Part shown: piece after piece, positions 1-6,100 of the stretch
How positions within the stretch are numbered: position 1 is the stretch's first letter
How the letters are laid out: each line of letters begins with the position of its first letter
Assembly (NCBI GenBank): GCA_013044305.1
Contig: JABEUT010000141.1
Span: forward strand, 1 to 6,823
Source of the DNA: Bacteroidia bacterium
GTDB lineage: Bacteria > Bacteroidota > Bacteroidia > JABEUT01
DNA: 6,823 bases
Reading direction: 5' to 3'
Translations under genes and position numbers: made by a program
The notes under the pieces: model-generated
Told to the model about the DNA's origin: nothing
What the model saw: the letters and a program-made list of their open reading frames with translations, nothing else
Databases searched by the model: none

Positions 1-264
1 ATCGAGCAGCTTGTCCTTTATGTGGTGCGGGTCTTTTTGTATGTTCACTGCCGTATCTATGCCTTCGGCTACAAGTATCTTCAGGATTTCAGATTTTGTA
101 TCCGGGTTATTCTTTTTCAAAATATCTCCCAAAAGGCTGCCGATGGCTATTTTACCGAAGTTACATATAATATAATCGGTTTGCAGGCTTATCTCTTCGG
201 CTTTAGTCTTGCACTTTGCCGCCAGTTCTGCCTTACGGCTGCGTAGTTCTTCGAATGCGTCCAT
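1..264 (-). CDS. Hypothetical protein, N-terminal 88 residues (3' end cut by window)
   Basis: An open frame runs from an ATG at 264-262 to the left edge without a stop, so the C-terminus is missing. The visible part starts MDAFEELRSRKAELAAKCKT and is rich in Glu, Lys, Arg and Ala over residues 1-25, which suggests a helical or coiled-coil start. A mixed segment with a weak hydrophobic stretch (IAIGSLLGDIL, about residues 41-51) follows, then a charged region. There is no signal peptide and no clear membrane helix. I do not recognise the family. It lies 45 bases downstream of the holin-like membrane protein gene on the same strand with no terminator between them, so the two are probably co-transcribed. 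The role is unknown; partnership with the membrane protein is inferred only from gene order. Confidence 0.7.
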   Translation of the reverse strand, partial: MDAFEELRSRKAELAAKCKTKAEEISLQTDYIICNFGKIAIGSLLGDILKKNNPDTKSEILKILVAEGIDTAVNIQKDPHHIKDKLLD

Positions 265-309
265 GTTGTTCTATTTATAACCGGTTGTTTCAAAAAACCG
301 TTTTAGTTT

Positions 310-657
310 TTAGTTTTTATCATTCATGCTGATTATTTTTCGCGCAATAAAGTTGCGCATCCTCTTTTTCCCGAAAATGCTGAAGCATATAAGCCAGAGT
401 AAAAATAAACCCGATGAAAAGAGAAAGCCCAGTCCGAAACTGTGAAAATAAGACCCTGCGAAAAAAGCAAGGGATATGGCAAGGAACAAAACAAACATGA
501 ACAGGATAAAGACCTGCACCACCGTGGTAAAAACAAACGATGTTGTTTTTGCTACATACTCCATGGCCGTAAGCCGAAGGTACTCCGTTTTTAAATCTAC
601 GTACTCCATGATCTGATCCTTGAGCGCCTTCAGCGGTTCGTTGGTGTTTGCTTCCAT
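310..657 (-). CDS. Small two-helix membrane protein, holin-3_6/YqjE-like (phage holin family protein)
   Basis: The 115-residue protein has a charged, helical N-terminus (about residues 8-37, with a KTEYLRLTAMEYVAK stretch). Two long hydrophobic segments follow, roughly residues 41-68 and 74-95, and then a basic tail with the motif GKKRMRNFIARKI. This helix-TM-TM-basic-tail layout matches the Phage_holin_3_6/YqjE-type proteins, which are common chromosomal inner-membrane proteins in Bacteroidota and Proteobacteria. They are named for similarity to holins but have no proven lytic role. The ATG at 657 is chosen because the conserved-looking amphipathic N-terminus starts just after it. The gene reads divergently from pcm, and the unknown partial gene follows on the same strand. 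I see no clear TAnnTTTG box ahead of it. The family call is from memory of the pattern, not from a search. Confidence 0.75.
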   Translation of the reverse strand: MEANTNEPLKALKDQIMEYVDLKTEYLRLTAMEYVAKTTSFVFTTVVQVFILFMFVLFLAISLAFFAGSYFHSFGLGFLFSSGLFLLWLICFSIFGKKRMRNFIARKIISMNDKN

Positions 658-759
658 AGGGTTAGTTGAATAATGATTATCAGTGTGTAAAAATAAGCTC
701 TTTTCTCATTGCTTCCTATGACAAATGACAGGTTAGGGCGATGCAGGAGCCATGAATGT

Positions 760-784
760 TACGTATCGTATAGGTCGCACCTAT
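760..784. promoter_or_regulatory. Two adjacent short inverted repeats (candidate operator) in the divergent intergenic region
   Basis: Two perfect small dyads lie back to back: TACG-TAT-CGTA (760-770) and ATAGGT-CGC-ACCTAT (770-784), each with a 3-base spacer. They end 4 bases before the putative -7 box of pcm at 789-796, so a bound protein would cover the -33/spacer region of that promoter. They are also about 100 bases upstream of the minus-strand holin-like gene. Regulator binding is inferred from position and symmetry only. Arms of 4 and 6 bases can occur by chance. Confidence 0.3.
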
Positions 785-788
785 TTAC

Positions 789-796
789 TAACTTTG
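789..796 (+). promoter_or_regulatory. Bacteroidota-type -7 promoter box (TAACTTTG) for pcm
   Basis: TAACTTTG fits the TAnnTTTG -7 consensus used by the primary sigma factor of Bacteroidota. It ends only 4 bases before the GTG start codon of pcm. With the usual distance from box to transcription start, the RNA would begin at or within a few bases of the GTG, implying a leaderless or nearly leaderless message. No good -33 TTG element is visible; the two inverted repeats occupy that zone instead. Confidence 0.5.
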
Positions 797-800
797 CAGG

Positions 801-1493
801 GTGGAAGATACGTTGAAACACCAGAGTTTAAGGAAAAAACTGGTTGAACAGCTTAAAAAGAAAGGAATAAAGGACCCCGCCGTGCTTAACGCTATAGGCA
901 AGGTGCCGCGCCACCTCTTTTTCGAAAGCGCCCTACTTGCTTATGCATACGAAGACAACGCCTTTAAAATTGGCGAAGGACAAACCATTTCGCAGCCCTT
1001 TACCGTTGCCTTTCAAACCATGCTGCTGCAGGTAAAACCAGGCGACAAGGTACTGGAAATAGGCACCGGATCGGGATTTCAGGCAGCCGTGCTCGACGCG
1101 CTCGGAGCACACGTTTATTCGGTGGAAAGACATAAAAAACTGCACGACAAGGCCTCTGCCCTGCTCAAGTCGCTGGGCTGCCGTGTTAAATGCTTTTACG
1201 GCGACGGCTACCAGGGGCTGTCTGCTTATGCGCCCTTCGACCGGATAAGTGTTACCGCCGCTGCGCCATACATCCCACAACCTCTCCTCGACCAACTGAC
1301 TACGGGAGGCATACTGGTAATACCACTCGGAGCCGGCGAAAGGCAGGTGATGAAACAGATTAAGAAGGCAAAGGCAGCTACTGCGGAGGCCGGGGCATTC
1401 ACATATAAAACCCTTGATTTTGGCAACTTTTCCTTTGTACCCCTGGTTAATTCCACCGACTGGAAGGCAGAGCGGCAAGAGGGCAAAAAGTAA
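801..1493 (+). CDS. pcm: Protein-L-isoaspartate O-methyltransferase
   Basis: This enzyme transfers a methyl group from S-adenosylmethionine to L-isoaspartyl residues formed by ageing of Asn/Asp, starting their repair in the cytoplasm. The 230-residue product shows the family signatures in order: RKKLVEQL and KVPRHLF near the N-terminus (11-18, 34-40), the GEGQTISQPFTVAFQ block (58-72), the SAM-binding motif LEIGTGSGFQAAVL (85-98), the acidic VER motif (108-110), YGDGYQGL (133-140), and FDRISVTAAAPYIPQPLL with GGILVIPLG (146-177). The length is slightly above the usual 205-220, from a short Lys/Gln/Glu-rich tail after the conserved FVPLV strand. The start is GTG. An in-frame TAA lies at 789-791, no ATG occurs in frame before residue 73, and residues MEDT resemble other Bacteroidota Pcm starts; TTG at 813 is a weaker alternative. 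The gene stands alone on this strand with its own promoter box. No terminator is evident after it. Confidence 0.95.
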   Translation: MEDTLKHQSLRKKLVEQLKKKGIKDPAVLNAIGKVPRHLFFESALLAYAYEDNAFKIGEGQTISQPFTVAFQTMLLQVKPGDKVLEIGTGSGFQAAVLDALGAHVYSVERHKKLHDKASALLKSLGCRVKCFYGDGYQGLSAYAPFDRISVTAAAPYIPQPLLDQLTTGGILVIPLGAGERQVMKQIKKAKAATAEAGAFTYKTLDFGNFSFVPLVNSTDWKAERQEGKK

Positions 1494-1615
1494 CCTTCCG
1501 GCGTCTTAAAGAGCCCCCGAAACAAGCGCAAAGGTCAGTATGTCAATTATTTTTCAACACAATCTCGTTAATAATTAGGAAACGGAATCACGTATCACCC
1601 AAGTAAACTTTTTAT

Positions 1616-1623
1616 TACTTTTG
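1616..1623 (+). promoter_or_regulatory. Bacteroidota-type -7 promoter box (TACTTTTG) for the outer-membrane protein gene
   Basis: TACTTTTG matches the TAnnTTTG consensus and lies 26 bases before the ATG at 1650. This gives a short, A-rich leader (ACCAAAACACAAC region) without a Shine-Dalgarno sequence, which is usual for strongly expressed Bacteroidota genes. A clear -33 TTG is not visible upstream. Confidence 0.55.
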
Positions 1624-1649
1624 CGCCACTAACCAAAACACAACTTAAC

Positions 1650-2609
1650 ATGAAAAAGTTACTTCTCGCAGGAACACTTGCACTCTGTTCAGCCGGATTG
1701 TTTGCACAAACCGACAACAGTTCAAGCGGACCTACAAGCAAAAAAGGCGAAATGTACCTGCCTGAAGCAGGCGACTGGGCAATAGCCTTCGACGCTTCAC
1801 CATGGCTGAACTATTTCGGCAACTTTTTATCAAGTGCAGGGAACAAGGCTCCTACAGCAAATTATCTTTCGCCATACAACACCATTATTGGTAAGTATTA
1901 TGTAGATAACCAAACCGCATACCGTGCCTTGTTGCGTATCGGAGTTCAGTCGCTCTCGCAATCGAACACCATTTACAACAACACGTCAGTTAGCGGCACA
2001 CCGCCGTTCGTACCTCCTACCGTAACCGACAAAGAAAGCTTCGACAACCACTTTGTTGGCTTAGGCGCAGGTATTGAAAAGAGAAAAGGCAAAACCCGCC
2101 TGCAAGGTTACTATGGCGCAGAACTCATGTTCTGGCTCGCAGGTTCATCGGCATCGTACACCTACGGAAACGCCTACAACCAAACCAACAACCCGAACCC
2201 GCTCTATACTACCCCTGTACTGGGAGGTTTGTGGGGAAACAGCCCAACCACCACCAATATGGCATCAGGTGTGTATAGCGGCAGACCTACCGCTTGGAGT
2301 TCAGGTTCAGTATTCGGCATCAGCGCTTTAGGATTCATCGGTTTTGAATATTTCTTCATGCCTAAAATCTCAATCGGCGCAGAATACACCTGGGGCATCA
2401 ACTTCCAGTCAACAGGACAGGGAAGCACCACCTTCGAGGATATCAACCCGGCTTCACCCGGTTCCACCGTTAGTGACAAGAACATCACTCCCGGCACAGG
2501 AACTAGCGGTTTCAGCATTGATACCGGCGTTAATTCCATCTTCGGCAACACCGAATCGTCATTCGTTTCGATGAGCAGCGCCGACCTCAACATTATTTTC
2601 CACTTTTAA
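1650..2609 (+). CDS. Secreted outer-membrane beta-barrel protein, family not recognised
   Basis: The 319-residue product begins with a classic signal peptide (MKK, hydrophobic core LLLAGTLALCSAGLF, likely cut after AGLFA just before Gln20). Alternating hydrophobic/aromatic segments typical of outer-membrane strands follow: WAIAFDASPWLNYFG (43-57), ALLRIGVQSL (93-102), HFVGLGAGIEKRKG (134-147), RLQGYYGAELMFWL (150-163), the pair GFIGFEYFFMPK and ISIGAEYTWGINF (228-252), and the terminal DLNIIFHF ending in Phe, as expected for recognition by the BAM machinery. Between strands are loops rich in Asn, Thr, Ser, Gly and Pro (about 104-130, 165-215 and 254-300), probably exposed at the surface. Its specific substrate or role cannot be read from the sequence. 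It appears monocistronic, with a promoter box 26 bases upstream and a strong terminator 17 bases after the stop. The ATG is fixed by the signal peptide. Confidence 0.85.
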   Translation: MKKLLLAGTLALCSAGLFAQTDNSSSGPTSKKGEMYLPEAGDWAIAFDASPWLNYFGNFLSSAGNKAPTANYLSPYNTIIGKYYVDNQTAYRALLRIGVQSLSQSNTIYNNTSVSGTPPFVPPTVTDKESFDNHFVGLGAGIEKRKGKTRLQGYYGAELMFWLAGSSASYTYGNAYNQTNNPNPLYTTPVLGGLWGNSPTTTNMASGVYSGRPTAWSSGSVFGISALGFIGFEYFFMPKISIGAEYTWGINFQSTGQGSTTFEDINPASPGSTVSDKNITPGTGTSGFSIDTGVNSIFGNTESSFVSMSSADLNIIFHF

Positions 2610-2625
2610 ACGGAAAGGACAATAA

Positions 2626-2667
2626 TAAAAAAGAGAAGCCTTCCTTCGGGGAGGCTTTTCTTTTTTA
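2626..2667. terminator. Bidirectional hairpin terminator with a UUCG tetraloop, shared by the barrel-protein gene and smpB
   Basis: The arms 2626-2644 and 2649-2667 can pair over 19 positions around the loop TTCG (2645-2648), closed by C-G, which gives the very stable cUUCGg tetraloop in plus-strand RNA. In plus-strand RNA all pairs are Watson-Crick except two G-U wobbles (2642/2651, 2635/2658), and the core is followed by six Ts (2661-2666). In minus-strand RNA the same two positions become A-C mismatches and the loop is CGAA, though a U-run (from A2627-2632) still follows. It should therefore end both converging transcripts but is better built for the plus strand. Confidence 0.9.
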
Positions 2668-3120
2668 CTTTACCTTGCGACCCAGCTTGCGCTGCAGCTC
2701 TCTCTTTTTTATGGTCTCCCTTTTGTCGAACTGCTTTTTGCCTTTGGCAAGGGCTATTTCGAGCTTTGCCCAGCCCTTTTTATTAATAAACAGCTCCAGG
2801 GGCACAATGGTTACGCCCTCGGTAACGGAGTTGTTGATCTTCTTTAGTTCTTTTTTATGCAGCAGCAGCTTGCGGTTTCTTACCTCTTCGTGGTTAAAGA
2901 ACGCCGCCTTGCTGAAGGGGGATATGTGCAAACCCTTCACCCACAATTCGCCATTATCGAAAAAGCAAAACGCATCGCTGATGTTCGCCTTGCCTTCGCG
3001 CACCGATTTTATTTCGGTGCCTTTCAGCTGCATTCCCGCAGTGTACCTGTCGAGCAGTGAATACTCAAACGATGCTTTCCGGTTTTTTATGTGTATCTCT
3101 TTCTGCTCTGTGGTTGCCAT
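2665..3120 (-). CDS. smpB: SsrA (tmRNA)-binding protein SmpB
   Basis: SmpB binds the tRNA-like part of tmRNA and brings it to ribosomes stalled on messages without a stop codon, for trans-translation. The 151 residues match the family throughout: NRKASFEYSLLDRYTAGMQL (13-32), the GTEIKSVREGKANISDAF core (34-51), the ELWVKGLHISPF strand (58-69), RNRKLLLHKKEL (81-92), and the C-terminal AKGKKQFDKRETIKKRE (125-141), which corresponds to the tail that enters the decoding region. The length is normal. The ATG at 3120 leaves only a short N-terminal extension before the conserved core. It follows the large C25 peptidase gene after 19 bases on the same strand, and no promoter box is evident in that gap, so read-through or a promoter inside the peptidase gene is likely. 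Its TAA stop (2667-2665) lies in the base of the shared terminator stem. Confidence 0.96.
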   Translation of the reverse strand: MATTEQKEIHIKNRKASFEYSLLDRYTAGMQLKGTEIKSVREGKANISDAFCFFDNGELWVKGLHISPFSKAAFFNHEEVRNRKLLLHKKELKKINNSVTEGVTIVPLELFINKKGWAKLEIALAKGKKQFDKRETIKKRELQRKLGRKVK

Positions 3121-3139
3121 ATCGTGTTTTTGCGCTTGC

Positions 3140-6100
3140 TTATTTCAGCATATACATTTTACCCCAGCCATCGGTAAAAAACTGGTCGGCCTGGGTTGCA
3201 TAGTGGTCGAGCGACTGTCCGTCTATTGACGTTACAACGCGGTAGAGATATAAACCCGTTGCCACCCTGTCGCCAAACCTGTCGGTGCCGTCCCAGGCAA
3301 ACTCGGTTATGTTCCTGCCTATATGAATGGGGCCGAGCTCGTCTTTTGTAATTTCCCTTATCACTTTTCCGGTAACGGTCATAATCTGTATTTTGAAATA
3401 GGTGGGCACCTGATCGCCGGTAAGCGTGAATACAAACCGGGTGGAAGTGGTGAATGGATTGGGGTAGTTCATCACATCGCTTATCATTGATTTATTGATT
3501 ACCTGAAAATCTATCACATACGCATTGGGGCCGCTCATAACGCCGGCCGAGTTCTTGGCCTGCACGGTAAGCTCGTAGGTACCATCGGTAAGCACGGGTG
3601 TATAAATCAGCTTGCAGCTGTTGTCGGGCAGCACCGCAGGGGTAAAGGTCATTTGGTTGCCTACGGTTACGGGTGTGGCCACGGGGGTGTTCACATTGCG
3701 TATGAATACCGCAAAATTGGCAGGACTGTTGAGCAAAAGAAACTGATTCAGATCCTTTAGGGTAATCAGTATGGTTGGATGGGGCGATACTATATCGTTG
3801 TTCAGTATATGCACCCCGTCGAAGGTAACGTCGAGCAGGGGGTTTATCTTGTCCGACTGAACAAAGAAGTTCTCCCATGCAAAGTTGTTGAAGTGGTACT
3901 CTTCGGGGCGGGTAAGGGGCTGTGCGGCGGGGTTCACCTCAAACCAGATGCTGTTGGCGCCGGGATATGCCAGCGACGAGGTTTTTGCGGTGAGCATGGT
4001 GGTGTCGCCGGGCAGCAGTATCTTGGTATGTTTTACGGGCAGGTAGTGCGAAACATTGGCTCCGTCGAGCACCCAGGCGTTATACGCCATGCTGTCCATG
4101 GTATATGGGCTTATGTTCTGCACCACCGTCTGGTATTTAATGCTGTCGCCTTCCTGCAAGGTATCCTCGTGGAAGTAGGCGGCCTGCGACGGGTATAATA
4201 TGGAGGGATTAACCGCCACTTCGGGTACGGGAGTAAAGAACACCTGCCATTTGTTCATCTGGCTGGGTGTATGGGTGAGCGTATCCTTGGTATATTCCAT
4301 CAGCTGCAGCCGCGGGTAAATTTTGGGGTTGATGGAGGACAGGTACATATTGGCCACCTGCGGCGCTATGTTGCGGAACAGCATGGTGGAGTTGTCGCTG
4401 TTGTCAATGCCCATAATGTTCAGCCGCGCGCTGTCGCGGTTCGGATTAACAAGCGGATGCTGCCTCCAGCTTAAAGAATCCCAGTGCTGCGCCGGACCTA
4501 TTACAGGCGACAGGTTGCTGCCAAAATCCTCATTGTTCGACAAATTGACGGTAAGGTGCAGGCTATCCAAAGGCCCTATGCCAACCACATTCATGGCGCT
4601 TAGGGGGCTGCCCTTTTTTGCTAAGAATATCCATGGCACAGTGTCGGAATAGCTTGCCAAAGTGCCTGAACCCGGTCCGCCGAGTGCGGTTATCTGGCTT
4701 CGCACACTTGTATCAGCCCAGTGTTTGAAGTTAGCTTCCACAAAACTATATATGAGTATGTAATCGCCTGCCGGAACGGCTTTCAGCATGTTTTTCATGG
4801 CTGTCATCTGGCTGGCATTATTGGTCCAGAATACAAATTTGTTGCCAAGAAGGCAGCCATTTGGATTACCGGCGCCATTGGCTTGCCCGAACTGGTAATT
4901 GGGGTTTCCGCTGAACCAGGGTTGCAGGGATACTCCATCAATTACGGCAACCATTAATTGATTTGTTGCCTGGCAGCCGCCTGTTCCTTCGGTTGTCAGG
5001 TTCAGAAGGTATTCGGTTGCAAACAATTTGCCGATGTTACTCCAGAACTGCGGAAGCGGCACCCCATAAGTATTGCATTGCAATGTAGCGCCCGTAGGTG
5101 AGAACAACCACCTACGGTGCGGTATGTCGGAGCTTATGTAAGTATAATAATTGTTGTCGAACTGGTAATAGTGCGCCTGCGCCCAGCCTGTTTTGCCGGT
5201 GATGTACTGGAAGGAACTCTCCTCCCAGAAAAAGTCTTTGAAATCGTTGGTATCGCGCATTACGCGCCAGTAATACACCGTGCTGTCCCTGAACAGGAAT
5301 GAGGGCGGCGGAGTTACAACATGCCTTACCGGAGTTTGGGTTGCCACGGTTTGCATCATGCCCTGCTGCTCGCCTATTCCGGGTCTTGCGCCTGCCTGTG
5401 CAGGCTTGGCTGCTGGGCTGTTGGCATTTGATATAGCAGCGCCCATAGCAGGCTTTTCGGCGATTGGCTTCATTGCAGGAGAAGGCACTGCGGCTTTTTG
5501 AGCCGGGCTGAATTTTACAGGTTCACCGGAATGCAGCTTTAAGGGGCGGTGCGGATTGTTATTTACCGGATGCAGGTTCCAGAATGGCGTTCCGGGCGGC
5601 GTATTCTGCCAGTTCCACTGGTTGGCGCACACCACTCCGCCGGGCGAGCTTACCACCTGCGATTTTAGCCAGGGGCTGTTGAAAAATATGGTTGTATCCA
5701 TCTGGAATATATACCGGCGCGATGGGGCGTTGGGGTTGCCTGTGGAGGCTTTCAGGGTAACCGTATCGGTGGGTATTATGGCAAACTGGTACGGGAAAAT
5801 GGGAACTATATCCCCCGAACTTATAAGCAGGCTTGCCGGCTGGTTGAGGTTGTTGTTTACCTTGGTAAGCTCCTTGCAGAAGTTATTAGGGTCTACGCTT
5901 ACCGTAAACTTGTTCAGACCAACGCCTATCTGGTTGTTTACGGGCATGGTAATTGACAATGTATCCTGATAATATACATGCGGGAATGTTTTCAGATAGC
6001 TTTGTGTCTGTCCGCCGGGGAAAATGCGCGTAACTGAAACCTGTACCGGCTGTGTAACGGCTTCGGCAAGGTTGTACACTACCACGTTCACCTTGAACGA

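Noticed and set aside
22..246. A 74-codon plus-strand open frame near the left edge
   Set aside because: It is antisense to the 88-codon minus-strand frame, which continues past the window edge, starts cleanly and fits the operon direction. The plus-strand translation is Cys/Phe/Tyr-rich and looks non-coding.
282..318. A hairpin followed by T-runs (CGGTT...AACCG then TTTTAGTTTTTAGTTTTT), terminator-like on the plus strand
   Set aside because: The continuous stem is only 5 base pairs, no plus-strand gene runs into it, and on the minus strand, where the genes lie, there is no U-run after it.
310..657. The holin-like gene as evidence of a prophage
   Set aside because: Chromosomal members of this membrane-protein family are widespread, and no endolysin, phage structural, integrase or attachment sequence is present nearby.
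933..1478. A 181-codon open frame antisense to pcm
   Set aside because: It lies wholly within a strongly conserved gene on the other strand, has no recognisable protein features and no promoter; it is a shadow of pcm coding.
1545..1576. AATTATT...AATAATT inverted repeat between pcm and the barrel-protein gene
   Set aside because: The arms are purely A/T with an 18-base spacer in an AT-rich gap, so chance is likely; it is neither a terminator (no GC stem) nor placed at the promoter box.
3000..3020. 7-base inverted repeat GCACCGA...TCGGTGC inside smpB
   Set aside because: It falls in codons for the conserved GTEIKSVR motif and is explained by coding; there is no supporting context for a regulatory hairpin.
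3779..5969. Several plus-strand open frames of 60-140 codons inside the peptidase gene
   Set aside because: All are antisense to a continuous, well-supported reading frame. Their translations lack family motifs, signal peptides or promoter boxes.
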